A DNA stretch of 64,000 nt from Rickettsiales bacterium. Its GTDB lineage: Bacteria; Pseudomonadota; Alphaproteobacteria; Rickettsiales; SXRF01. Below, piece by piece: positions 48,716 through 57,527 of the stretch (positions are counted from its first letter, which is position 1; every line of letters starts with the position of its first letter). The stretch spans positions 1,364,001 to 1,428,000 of the forward strand of contig JAWKXN010000001.1 of assembly GCA_041396965.1 (NCBI GenBank), in the 5' to 3' direction. Below the pieces are notes generated by a model that saw nothing but the letters and a program-made list of their open reading frames with translations, was not told where the DNA came from and did not search any database. A program made the position numbers and the translations under genes.

Positions 48716-49467
48716 AAAATTTCCTTATGTCGCTTCACATTATGCACCCGAAGATAATCCACCCCGTTTTCTATCAAAAATTTTGATATTTTTATAGTCT
48801 CATCATCAATGTCACCATCTACCGCTTTCACACCCATAAAAGATTTACGCGAATGCCCAACTAATATAGGAACACCAAGTTCCTTGAAGTTGCTAACCCC
48901 CTCAATTATCTGATATGACTGCTTGGCTGTTTTACCAAATCCAATACCAGGATCAAAAATAATCCTATCTTTTTTTATACCCTGCGCCTCAAGATCAGAA
49001 AAACATCTTTCCGCCCAGCGCAAAACAACTTCCACTGGATCACAATCAACTTCCATAGTAACATTTTTATTAGCCGGAACCGTAAGAGAGTGCATAACCA
49101 CTAGCTTACAATCAGAATCTTTTACCACATCAACCATCTCAATATTAGCAAGCCCAGATACATCATTTATCCACCCTACCCCTATATTCAAAGAACTCTT
49201 AGCTGTTTGTGGATGATAAGTATCTACGCTAACCTTAATATCCACACCTGAAATCAATGAAAGAACAGGCTCAAGCCTTGCCCATTCCTCATCCGCTGGT
49301 ATAGGAATAGCGTTAGGTCTGGTTGATTCCGCTCCTATGTCTATAATATCAGCCCCATCAGCGACTAATTTTTTTATATTACTCACCGCGTCTTCCGCTT
49401 GATAGCTACTTCCTCCGTCAGAAAAAGAATCAGGAGTTACATTTATAATACCAACCAGTTTAGTCAT
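48712..49467 (-). CDS. folP: Dihydropteroate synthase
   Basis: FolP joins p-aminobenzoate to the pterin pyrophosphate and is the sulfonamide target. The product has GIINVTPDSFSDGG near its start, DIGAESTRPNAI, and FDPGIGFGKTAKQSY, all family signatures. I place the start at the ATG at 49467 rather than an upstream TTG. It overlaps folK by eight bases and folC by four, forming a tight folK-folP-folC operon. Confidence 0.97.
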   Translation of the reverse strand: MTKLVGIINVTPDSFSDGGSSYQAEDAVSNIKKLVADGADIIDIGAESTRPNAIPIPADEEWARLEPVLSLISGVDIKVSVDTYHPQTAKSSLNIGVGWINDVSGLANIEMVDVVKDSDCKLVVMHSLTVPANKNVTMEVDCDPVEVVLRWAERCFSDLEAQGIKKDRIIFDPGIGFGKTAKQSYQIIEGVSNFKELGVPILVGHSRKSFMGVKAVDGDIDDETIKISKFLIENGVDYLRVHNVKRHKEIL

Positions 49468-49990
49468 GTAACTTACCAATTTTAGCTATTGTATCACCAA
49501 GCTTAAATCCCTTTTCTTTTACAATATCAGCAATAGCCATACCTTTATACTTCCCTTCTTGTGGATACTTAAAATCACCAGCTACTTCTACCATCGGCAG
49601 TAAAACAAAATCCCTTTTCAGCATCTCTTTATGCGGAATTCGCAAATCATCTTGCTTTATAACCAGCTCATCAAATAGCAAAATATCTATGTCAATATTA
49701 CGCGGACTCCAATGACCAAGCTTCACCCTACCCATTTCCTCCTCAATAGCCTTAGTTATAGATATAATTTCGTCAGGTGACATGTCACTAGTAACCACCA
49801 ATACCATGTTGTAAAACGGCTTATTCCAATCCTCAACCGCTCCTTCCGGCAGTAATGCCACAGATTCAAAGATTGAGGAAATACTCTCTACTAACAAATA
49901 GTTAGTTAACTTACTTATAGCAGAACGTAAGTTTTCCATCCTATCTCCAATATTGCTACCCAACCCTAATATTATTTTTTGTTTTTTCAT
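49460..49990 (-). CDS. folK: 6-hydroxymethyl-7,8-dihydropterin pyrophosphokinase
   Basis: FolK activates the pterin for FolP. The 176-residue product contains GLGSNIGDRMENL, the GHWSPRNIDIDILLFDE signature with the two catalytic aspartates, and IPHKEMLKRDFVLLPM. Length is normal. First gene of the folK-folP-folC operon and divergent from pabC. Confidence 0.96.
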   Translation of the reverse strand: MKKQKIILGLGSNIGDRMENLRSAISKLTNYLLVESISSIFESVALLPEGAVEDWNKPFYNMVLVVTSDMSPDEIISITKAIEEEMGRVKLGHWSPRNIDIDILLFDELVIKQDDLRIPHKEMLKRDFVLLPMVEVAGDFKYPQEGKYKGMAIADIVKEKGFKLGDTIAKIGKLHD

Positions 49991-50051
49991 GATTTACTAG
50001 CTATAAATATAAGCAAGCAATAATACAATAACCGATTTATTCTTAATAACT

Positions 50052-50897
50052 ATGGATTATCTGATATTCAACGACAAACTGATTAAAGAAGATAAAGCTT
50101 GCATATCACCGCAGGATCGTGGTTTTCGCTATGGTGATGGAATATTTGACACTATAATAATAAAAAATAGCAAGCTATATCAGTGGGAGTGGCATCTCGC
50201 TAGAATAGAAAAAGGACTCAATGCTGTAAAAATAAATTACAATACTTGTAACCTACAGTCACTATCTAAAAAATTACTAAAAAAAAATAACATAAAAAAC
50301 GGATTACTGCGTATCCAAATAACCAGAGGAATTGGCGGACGTGGCTATATGCCACAACAAGGAATTAATCCAACGGTTATTATAGAAACTATGGAAAAAC
50401 CGCAACTTAAGGAAAAATACGCAAGCCTATGGCTCAGCTCTTATAAGAAAATATCTACCGATATGCTACCAGTACAATATAAGCTATGTCAGGGATTAAA
50501 CTCCACACTGGCACGGATTGAGGCAATAGAAAATGAATGCTTTGACGCTCTTTTGCTCAATAATAAAAATGAGATATGTGAGACCAGTTCCGCTAATATA
50601 TTTTGGCTAAAAGATAATATATTACATACCCCCTCACTCTCTTGCGGAATGTTAGAAGGAAGTATAAGAGCAACATTAATAAAGCTATACAAAAATGAAG
50701 AAGGAAAAGTAAAGGAAGTCGCGGCTACTATAAATGAGCTAAAGTCAGCGGACGCTGTATTCATAACTAATGTGGCTTGGAAGATATTACCAATTATCCA
50801 AATACAACCGATAGAACTGAAATGGCAGTATCAAAATGTAATAAAACTTATTGAACCAATAAATAATTTATTGGAAATTGATATAGAAAAAACTTGA
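50052..50897 (+). CDS. pabC: Aminodeoxychorismate lyase (class IV PLP enzyme)
   Basis: PabC releases p-aminobenzoate from aminodeoxychorismate. The 281-residue class IV aminotransferase-fold product shows DRGFRYGDGIFDTI near the start, the PLP-lysine region VQYKLCQGLNSTLA, and NEICETSSANIFWLKD. A branched-chain or D-amino acid aminotransferase is the main alternative, but the length and the nearby fol and pabB genes favour PabC. Confidence 0.88.
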   Translation: MDYLIFNDKLIKEDKACISPQDRGFRYGDGIFDTIIIKNSKLYQWEWHLARIEKGLNAVKINYNTCNLQSLSKKLLKKNNIKNGLLRIQITRGIGGRGYMPQQGINPTVIIETMEKPQLKEKYASLWLSSYKKISTDMLPVQYKLCQGLNSTLARIEAIENECFDALLLNNKNEICETSSANIFWLKDNILHTPSLSCGMLEGSIRATLIKLYKNEEGKVKEVAATINELKSADAVFITNVAWKILPIIQIQPIELKWQYQNVIKLIEPINNLLEIDIEKT

Positions 50898-50977
50898 AAT
50901 AAATTACTATTTCACGTACCACCTGTCTGGAGCATAAAATTGTAATTTAATAAATAATTGTCAGGAAGTGAGATAAA

Positions 50978-52624
50978 ATGCGCAAATTATTGGTTATCGT
51001 ATTAGTAGTCTTTGTAGTTACCGCAGCCGCAGCGCTTGGTATTAGCTGGAATAACCGCGCTACAGCGGTAAAAAAAGATTTTGAGACCGCTCTTGCCAAA
51101 CTTAATACCGACAATTCATCATTCTCCTATGACTCGCTTGATGTATCGGGATTCCCTCTTAATATGACCGTATCTATAAAAAATCCTCATATCAAAAGTA
51201 ACATAGGAGACATACTTAAAAATACCAATTTTGATAGAGCTCTTAAAGTGGTTATAGGTGGGTCTGTAAAAAATTGGAATGAAGAGGTAAATCTTGATGG
51301 TGTGCTTAGAATAAGTACAAATATATTCTCTAACAAATTTACCAGTTCAATTAATGGAAATTGGCAACAAAAAAGTACCATAGGTGACGAAATTTTTAAT
51401 ATCGTCTCTACCCAATCATCCCCAAGCCAGTGTTCTTTGGAAATAAAGAATGAAAATAGCATATTTGACAATATGTGGGATTTTAGAGTTATAAAATTTG
51501 ACAATGATTTTCCGCAAAAGATACGCTCGCTGAAATGTCAAAGTGGTAGTTTTGTATCAAACAACGCTGATACAAATGAAAAGATTAGTTCTATGGATAA
51601 CGCGGATTTTAGTGTTTCATATTCACCAAATAATGGCTCTGAAGGTTTGGGATTGTACATTAAATTCAACAACATAGAATTCACCAAAGCTTATGATAAA
51701 ATTTATAGTGTTTACATGAAAAACATAGCTCCAAATCAGCCAGTTGTTCCGATGTCATTATATGGCAAACAAAGTGGGGAAATAGATGTGTCTATTAGCC
51801 TTAATAATCTTAGTGATTGGAAAAACATTGAAAAATCTCCATTTAACATGCCATTTAACATAAATGTTAATAAATATAACATATCTAACGCCTTGTACGA
51901 TACTGATGGAAAATTCATCGTACATAGCAAACCCGATGGTGATAATATCAATTTTGGAGTTGATGTAAAAAGTGAAGCGACTACAAATGAACTATTCAGG
52001 ACTGTGCTTAGAATGCAGTTAAGTGAGACATTGAATCAGATGATAGACAATAAATTATTGAATAAGAAGGACAATGTAGAACAAAAACTAGCTACCCTTA
52101 CCGAAGAGCAAAGAGCTGGTCTTATTCACTCATTGATTCCTGATTTCGCTTCTCACGGAAAAACTGAGTTTGTGCTTAAGGGAAATGTCGCGGGAACTAA
52201 AAATTTTGGTAGCGTTGATGGCAAGCTTTCGTCTTTAGAATATTCCACCGAGCGCTATGGTATAAAAGCTGATGGTTATGTCAAGAAAGATGAAAAAAGC
52301 CTACTTCCAGAAGGCGAGCTAAACCTTGTATGTAACAAATGTCCAACCATGATTGATGATATGTATGATTATTATAATCGTATAAGAAACGCTATAAATC
52401 TGGTTGATCCTGAGCAACTTTCAGCGGTTCCATACATATCCCCATCTACTGTTCAGGCTGTTAAAAACTTTTTGGCAAATCTGCAAGCAGACCCTGCAAA
52501 TAAAACAGACCTTAGCTTTAATATACAAAGTAGCGGTACTGTTAACGGCAAAAATGTTGGGCAGATCATGGGGCTATTCAACCAGACGGTGCTTCCTACC
52601 TTACAGCAAGCACCAGCTAGATAA
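50978..52624 (+). CDS. DUF2125 exported protein
   Basis: A 548-residue protein with an N-terminal signal anchor (MRKLLVIVLVVFVVTAAAAL), then the DUF2125 pattern SYDSLDVSGFPLNMTVSIKNP. The rest is a long, probably beta-rich periplasmic region, resembling AsmA/LptC-like bridges in general design. The family is largely alphaproteobacterial and has no established function. A lone C-x2-C (NLVCNKCPT) is seen near residue 450. It lies between pabC and pabB. Confidence 0.85.
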   Translation: MRKLLVIVLVVFVVTAAAALGISWNNRATAVKKDFETALAKLNTDNSSFSYDSLDVSGFPLNMTVSIKNPHIKSNIGDILKNTNFDRALKVVIGGSVKNWNEEVNLDGVLRISTNIFSNKFTSSINGNWQQKSTIGDEIFNIVSTQSSPSQCSLEIKNENSIFDNMWDFRVIKFDNDFPQKIRSLKCQSGSFVSNNADTNEKISSMDNADFSVSYSPNNGSEGLGLYIKFNNIEFTKAYDKIYSVYMKNIAPNQPVVPMSLYGKQSGEIDVSISLNNLSDWKNIEKSPFNMPFNINVNKYNISNALYDTDGKFIVHSKPDGDNINFGVDVKSEATTNELFRTVLRMQLSETLNQMIDNKLLNKKDNVEQKLATLTEEQRAGLIHSLIPDFASHGKTEFVLKGNVAGTKNFGSVDGKLSSLEYSTERYGIKADGYVKKDEKSLLPEGELNLVCNKCPTMIDDMYDYYNRIRNAINLVDPEQLSAVPYISPSTVQAVKNFLANLQADPANKTDLSFNIQSSGTVNGKNVGQIMGLFNQTVLPTLQQAPAR

Positions 52625-52633
52625 CACGGGATA

Positions 52634-52837
52634 TTATGTCGTAGAGTCCTCATCCGCTCTTTTTGGAGTGGTTGGGGATTCTCCTTCCGATAGCTCTCTT
52701 ACATCTACTCTGTGATTTTCTTTTAGAAAATCCACTTCTCTCATTACGTCCTTCATCACCTCAGAAGATAAACTCTCTGGTGGCATGAATTTATTTGCTT
52801 TTCTTTTACCAAATAACTTCCTAAATAATGAAAGCAT
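52634..52837 (-). CDS. Small hypothetical protein
   Basis: A 67-residue protein starting MLSLFRKLFGKRKANKF, basic and amphipathic at the N-terminus, acidic at the C-terminus. AAGGG precedes the ATG. It is antisense to nothing and fills the gap between the DUF2125 gene and pabB. No family recognised; an amphipathic membrane-binding helix at the start is likely. Confidence 0.5.
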   Translation of the reverse strand: MLSLFRKLFGKRKANKFMPPESLSSEVMKDVMREVDFLKENHRVDVRELSEGESPTTPKRADEDSTT

Positions 52838-52878
52838 CTATTACCCTTTAATAATGATTTAATAACCGCTAATATAAA

Positions 52879-54180
52879 ATGCCTAAGACACAATATACAC
52901 CAACAAAACTTAAATGGCAGCATCCTTTAGACATAGCGTCACACATTAATGAGAAAAAGTGGGTATTACTGTATTCAGGAGTAAATACAGGATATTCCGG
53001 TCGTCATAGCCTGCTTGCTCACGGACTTAATGAAGAAATAATCAGTGATAATTTCACTGAGTTTGCCAAAAAATTATCATCTGACAAAGAAAAATTCGTT
53101 AACGCTTGGTTTGGCTATTTAGGATACGGATTAAAAAACAGCCTAGAAGAATTAGAAAATGATGAGACAGGTTGGCTGAATTCTCCTAACCTATACATGA
53201 TGAAATTTAATAATATATATATATTTGATCATGAAGAGCAAACGATTACCATGTATAGCAACAGTAAAAACTTACCAGATATGCTATCAAATCCTAAAAA
53301 GACCACCTCACCTATCCCACAAGTAAAAAACATATCATCAAATATGACTAATAATGAATATCTGCGGAACGTGGAATATATAATTGATAAAATAAATAAT
53401 GGTGATTTATATCAGGCTAATCTGACCAGAAAATTTTATGGGGAATCTGAAAAGACACCTGACTACTTGCGGATATTTAGAGAATTATGTGAAGTAAGCC
53501 CCGCCTGCTATAGCGCTTTTATAAGGTTGGATGATACGTATACTCTCTCATCAAGCCCCGAATCATTCTTAAATATTAATTCAGAAGGCAAAATAACCAG
53601 CCGCCCGATAAAAGGAACCGCCCCACGTAACCTAAAAAATAGCGAAATAGACGAATGGCTTAGAAATGATTTAGAGAATAGCGCAAAAGACAAAGCTGAA
53701 AATCTGATGATAGTTGATCTCACCCGTAACGATTTAAGCAAATGCTGTAAAACCGGTAGCGTAAAAACCGAATCTCTATTTGATATTACCAGCCACGCCA
53801 CAATCCACCATATGTCAAGCACCATAAGTGGAGAAAAAGGGGAGGATTACAGTACTATTGATGCCGTAAAATCAGTATTTCCTCCTGGATCTATGACCGG
53901 CACCCCAAAAATAGCGGCGATGAATTTATGTAGCGAATTAGAAAAAGAAGAAAGAGGAATATATAGCGGCACAATCGGCTGGTTTGGTGGCGATGGCAGT
54001 TGTGACCTGTCCGTGGTAATACGTACTCTGATTATGAAAGGAAAAAAATTTGAGTTTCAAGTGGGAGGAGCGATCATCGCCGACTCAATTCCCGAGAAAG
54101 AACTGGAAGAAACCATAAATAAGGCAAGAGGAGTAATGCTTACTCTTAGTATAGACGAAAATATTATGAAAAACTTGTAA
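52879..54180 (+). CDS. pabB: Aminodeoxychorismate synthase component I
   Basis: PabB aminates chorismate on the way to p-aminobenzoate. The 433-residue chorismate-binding enzyme shows NNGDLYQANLTRKF, IKGTAPRNLKNSE, MIVDLTRNDLSKCCKTGSV, HHMSSTISG and VFPPGSMTGTPKIAAM. In anthranilate synthase (TrpE) the first residue of the PIKGT motif differs; here RPIKGTAPR retains the lysine expected for PabB. The glutamine amidotransferase partner (PabA) is not in the window. Confidence 0.94.
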   Translation: MPKTQYTPTKLKWQHPLDIASHINEKKWVLLYSGVNTGYSGRHSLLAHGLNEEIISDNFTEFAKKLSSDKEKFVNAWFGYLGYGLKNSLEELENDETGWLNSPNLYMMKFNNIYIFDHEEQTITMYSNSKNLPDMLSNPKKTTSPIPQVKNISSNMTNNEYLRNVEYIIDKINNGDLYQANLTRKFYGESEKTPDYLRIFRELCEVSPACYSAFIRLDDTYTLSSSPESFLNINSEGKITSRPIKGTAPRNLKNSEIDEWLRNDLENSAKDKAENLMIVDLTRNDLSKCCKTGSVKTESLFDITSHATIHHMSSTISGEKGEDYSTIDAVKSVFPPGSMTGTPKIAAMNLCSELEKEERGIYSGTIGWFGGDGSCDLSVVIRTLIMKGKKFEFQVGGAIIADSIPEKELEETINKARGVMLTLSIDENIMKNL

Positions 54181-54219
54181 GAATTTCAAACTCAAAACCA
54201 AAAAGTCTAAAACTTTAAA

Positions 54220-54882
54220 TTATATCCCCATAGCGCGGTTTTTACCACCAGCGGCAAGAGCAAGGGCAGCAACAGCAGCACCAGCGGCAGTTTTTGCTAT
54301 AGTGGAAGCCCATTTAACTTTACCTTCATCATCACGCTCAGGGTTAAGAACTTTATTACCAGCATATACCGCGCCAATAACCGCGCCAGTACCACGCATA
54401 CCTTTTTCAAAACCATTGGCAGAAGGACCAAAATTAGCACCAATACGCGCGGCGGCACCCTCAGCAATTGTATAATTCTTTGAAAAAGTTTTGCTCCTTG
54501 CAGCGTTCAACCTATCAGAATGGTGTGAGATCTTTTTTTCCAAAGCTCCCTTTGCTTCATCACTCAGCCCACTTTTAGCAAGTTCTGTCTTCATATTCTC
54601 TACGCGAACTGCTTTCTTGGCACCATGCTCAGAATCGGTAACAGCTTTTCCCTCTTGACCTTTTGTAAACGCCTCTTTAATTTTAGCGAAAAAACCATCA
54701 GCTGTCTTACTTGCGGCTTTGGCACCTTTACCAGCAGCCTCAGATGTCTTTGCATGAGTATCATGACCTCCTACAGGTTGTTCCTTTCCAGAAAAATCAG
54801 CACCCGCTGTCGTAGAATTACCAGGTCCCTTACCAGAATATTTATCTGCCATAGATTTGTTTATATCGCCATCATCACTCAT
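54220..54882 (-). CDS. Alanine/glycine-rich hypothetical protein
   Basis: A 220-residue protein rich in Ala, Gly and Lys with no recognised domain. The first 60 residues are polar and probably disordered (KYSGKGPGNSTTAGADFSGK). Two helices rich in small residues follow (GTGAVIGAVYAGNKVL; ASTIAKTAAGAAVAALALAAG). GGAGAG precedes the ATG. The general build, a polar N-terminus and C-terminal small-residue helices, resembles the unknown proteins at 3.1-4.4 kb and 44.2-45.3 kb. Confidence 0.62.
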   Translation of the reverse strand: MSDDGDINKSMADKYSGKGPGNSTTAGADFSGKEQPVGGHDTHAKTSEAAGKGAKAASKTADGFFAKIKEAFTKGQEGKAVTDSEHGAKKAVRVENMKTELAKSGLSDEAKGALEKKISHHSDRLNAARSKTFSKNYTIAEGAAARIGANFGPSANGFEKGMRGTGAVIGAVYAGNKVLNPERDDEGKVKWASTIAKTAAGAAVAALALAAGGKNRAMGI

Positions 54883-55039
54883 AATGCTCTCCGCATGTAA
54901 TTTAACTAACTCTATATTCTCAGTATAAACAAAAATAAATTATTGTGTATTACAGTTTTATGAATGTTCTGTTTTTTCTGGATATTATAATGTTACAACA
55001 TGTTCATAATAGCATAAATTATTTAATTAATCACACTAA
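54883..55039. other. AT-rich spacer
   Basis: This 157-base spacer contains no clear gene or structure and presumably holds the promoter of the alanine-rich protein gene. Confidence 0.4.
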
Positions 55040-55474
55040 TTAACTAAAAAACAACAATTTTTCAGCTTCTCTACGTTTTACTAAACCTCTCAGCCTCTTT
55101 CCTTTTGAATAGACCCAACGCTTAAACTCACCAGCCGCTAATTCTGTTTCTCCATCATTTAATATCCTAAGTAATGTAGATTTTTCAAAAGCTTGATTGC
55201 CGATATTATAAATAAAGCTTACAAGAGCGTCAAACTGACCTTGTGTTATTTCAATCTTAACCAGCCTAGCAATCGTTTTCTCCGCTATCTCAATATCTTT
55301 TTTTAGTAAATTCTCTGCAATTTCCTTAGAAATAGTCAGTAAACCCTCTCTTTCCTTACCAGACATAACATGTCCGTAACCAATGGTTAATTTCCCCGCT
55401 GGACAATAATATGGCTCTGCCGAAAATCCTTCAAATCGCTTAATAAGCTCTATCCCATTTTTTGATGTTTTCAT
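55040..55474 (-). CDS. Phage-type lysozyme (GH24 endolysin)
   Basis: A 144-residue muramidase like T4 lysozyme and phage endolysins. IELIKRFEGFSAEPY carries the catalytic E15; YYCPAGKLTIGYGH carries T30 and, where many members have Asp, a Cys at 24, a known variant. The fold continues with FDALVSFIYNIG and RRRGL-type C-terminus (RGLVKRREAEKLL). No signal peptide or SAR helix is visible, so export would need a holin. It sits downstream of the GTA-like tail genes and a small membrane protein. Confidence 0.92.
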   Translation of the reverse strand: MKTSKNGIELIKRFEGFSAEPYYCPAGKLTIGYGHVMSGKEREGLLTISKEIAENLLKKDIEIAEKTIARLVKIEITQGQFDALVSFIYNIGNQAFEKSTLLRILNDGETELAAGEFKRWVYSKGKRLRGLVKRREAEKLLFFS

Positions 55475-55515
55475 ATTAGCCTTCCCTCACCCTGCCCCTC
55501 TTCCAGAGGAAAAGG

Positions 55516-55650
55516 GAACAAGAAGCACCATCAGCAGACGGTGCCAGCCCTGAGCACCAGTTTTCTCGCACACCCCATGTGCGGTCAGCAGACCGCACGA
55601 GCCTTCAGCTTCGTCTCATGTGAAAGACAGTAGTCTTTCACGGGGACAAA
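55516..55650. repeat. Cluster of short hairpin repeats with constant CAGYAG loops, locus 2
   Basis: Three hairpins share the plan of the cluster at 2.9 kb. 55525-55531 pairs with 55538-55544 (one mismatch) around CAGCAG; 55579-55585 pairs perfectly with 55592-55598 around CAGCAG; 55620-55627 pairs perfectly with 55634-55641 around CAGTAG. GAGCCTTCAGC, CATGTGAAA and CACGGGGA recur in the same order as in locus 1, and GGAACAAGAAGCAC precedes both. It lies between the lysozyme gene and a small membrane-protein gene. Confidence 0.82.
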
Positions 55651-55657
55651 TTATAAG

Positions 55658-55939
55658 CTACTTAGACAATCTCTCATCAATATTCTCTACCTTATCCTTA
55701 ATATCTTCCATATGTTGCCGTACTGATTGCAACCTCTCATCAATTCTCGCTAATTTTTCACCAAATAAAGCGGAGTTTAGTGACTCTTGCTCTAACATCC
55801 CAACACGAGCGTTTAGCTGACTCGCCCAAATAAGGGCTGCTGCGATCTGCAAAAATAAAGTTACGAGCAAAGCAATCGGAATACGCTTATCCACCCGCCA
55901 ATTAACTGATGTTTCTTGCTCTATCATATTGAATACCAT
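55658..55939 (-). CDS. Small membrane protein with coiled coil, phage/GTA lysis or tail accessory
   Basis: A 93-residue protein with one membrane helix (IPIALLVTLFLQIAAALIWA) followed by a coiled coil (ARIDERLQSVRQHMEDIKDKV). This build resembles small holin- or spanin-like proteins next to endolysins, but similarity is only architectural. It overlaps the DUF2793 stop by a few bases; a start at 55927 would just avoid overlap. Role inferred from position. Confidence 0.65.
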   Translation of the reverse strand: MVFNMIEQETSVNWRVDKRIPIALLVTLFLQIAAALIWASQLNARVGMLEQESLNSALFGEKLARIDERLQSVRQHMEDIKDKVENIDERLSK

Positions 55940-56850
55940 TTGTTATTAGTTACTGCCCATAACAACAGCCTACTATCAGCGGCGATAGACAGAGAACTGT
56001 TAGCTGACAAATTATTAATTGAATGACCATTTGCCGGATATACATTAAGAGAGTTAGCTGATTGGTTAGCGATAACGAACAACTCTCCCGCCTCTGGTTG
56101 TGGAAGAACAACACCTTGTCCCACCGATACTGTAGTTACCTCATTTATAGTTTTAGTAAGAGTAGCGGCATCCGCCTGCGTACTTCCAGAAGCGGAAATA
56201 CCACTTTCAATGGACTTAAACGCCACCCGCCCACTAGAAGCTATTATTTTCAAACTATCTAGCCATGAAGAACCATTCGCCGATACTTTAAGAGTAAAAT
56301 TATCATCAGATAGAGTTCCAAACTCCGCCCTTCCCGAAAATCCACTTTGAAATAGGAATGAGGAAACATCTGAGGAATTATTTTTATTAAGCTTTACCTG
56401 TATATCGTTACCATTATGGTTAAATAAAATAGCGTCACTGGCAACGGCAAGCTTATTAGTATTGTCCGCTGTCGTGTTAACCCCTAACTTATCAAGATTC
56501 TGAAACTCCGTTGGATTGCTAGAAATCACCCAATTACCGCCGTCATAACTATACAATAAATCCTCATCACTTACCCATAAAGTCATACCTTCAAGTGGAG
56601 TTATAAACCGCCATATATCATCAAAATAGGTAATGTTACTATCCTGCCCTAACCAATCACCGGTCGCGGATGCAGCTACTATATAAACATCACCAGCAGC
56701 GGGAGATACGGGAGGAGTCGCTATAACACGACTTTTAGCGCCACTATTAAGCACCGCGTCAATCCGAGTAATCGCCTGATTAACCGTAATTTCTTTCTGT
56801 GCCTGCGCTTGCTCAACAAACGTAATTCCAAGATGAGATGTCGTTGCCAT
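55924..56850 (-). CDS. DUF2793 phage-tail-associated protein
   Basis: A 308-residue protein whose N-terminus (TTSHLGITFVEQAQAQKEITVNQAI) and the region PPVSPAAGDVYIVAASATGDW are the DUF2793 signature. The family is found in alphaproteobacterial prophages and GTAs, downstream of the host-specificity protein, and probably forms part of a tail fibre. The C-terminal half is repetitive and Ser/Asn-rich. The gene is followed, on the same strand, by the small coiled-coil protein and lysozyme. Confidence 0.86.
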   Translation of the reverse strand: MATTSHLGITFVEQAQAQKEITVNQAITRIDAVLNSGAKSRVIATPPVSPAAGDVYIVAASATGDWLGQDSNITYFDDIWRFITPLEGMTLWVSDEDLLYSYDGGNWVISSNPTEFQNLDKLGVNTTADNTNKLAVASDAILFNHNGNDIQVKLNKNNSSDVSSFLFQSGFSGRAEFGTLSDDNFTLKVSANGSSWLDSLKIIASSGRVAFKSIESGISASGSTQADAATLTKTINEVTTVSVGQGVVLPQPEAGELFVIANQSANSLNVYPANGHSINNLSANSSLSIAADSRLLLWAVTNNKWYSI

Positions 56851-56959
56851 TTCTTATTCCTTATAATACTGATATTAATATTAATACTTTATATATTCTC
56901 TATTTTCAGATAGAGTCATGGAAGGTGATATTTTAATCTTTTTTGTAAGAGAGTGATAA

Positions 56960-57505
56960 ATGCCAACGTTAGATGAGGTGTGGAATCAAATAAATTCCTA
57001 CAAACACAGCTATATTTTCTGGACTAAAAAAGAAGTACGCGCGCTTCCTGAGATATTATCCAGCGATGAACAGGTAAAGGCTGTCACTTCTGGCTTAATG
57101 AATAACGCTACTTGGCTTGCGGTTTGCACCAATAAGCGGATAATTTTCTTAAATCGTGGTATGCTGTTCGGGCTTCGCCAATTACAAGTTCCGCTAGAGA
57201 GAATCCAATCAATTGATCATGGATTTACTGTATTTTTTGGTTCAATCACCGTTTGGGATGGAGCTAGTGCTTTCCAAATACGAATGGTACTGAAAAGCTC
57301 TATCATGCCGTTCGTTAAGGTAACTCAAGAGCAAATGCAGATAGCCCGTAAGAAGTTATATTCAGGTAAAGAAGACAACACACCATCAAACACAGCGGGC
57401 ATTGATATTGCTTCTCAACTAGAAAGACTCGCCGCCCTCAGGGAAAAAGGACACCTAACCGAAGAGGAATTCCAATCTCAAAAGAAAAAACTACTTGCTG
57501 GGTGA
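56960..57505 (+). CDS. PH-domain plus SHOCT-domain protein
   Basis: A 181-residue protein with a bacterial PH domain (about 30-120: MNNATWLAVCTNKRIIFLNRGMLFG, then LQVPLERIQSIDHG) and a C-terminal SHOCT segment (QLERLAALREKGHLTEEEFQSQKKKLLAG). The pair is common in small proteins near phage or mobile genes and may mediate membrane or oligomer contacts. It lies on the plus strand within the minus-strand tail cluster, so it is an independent transcription unit. Function unknown. Confidence 0.87.
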   Translation: MPTLDEVWNQINSYKHSYIFWTKKEVRALPEILSSDEQVKAVTSGLMNNATWLAVCTNKRIIFLNRGMLFGLRQLQVPLERIQSIDHGFTVFFGSITVWDGASAFQIRMVLKSSIMPFVKVTQEQMQIARKKLYSGKEDNTPSNTAGIDIASQLERLAALREKGHLTEEEFQSQKKKLLAG

Positions 57506-57527
57506 TAGGAACAAAATATTACCTACT

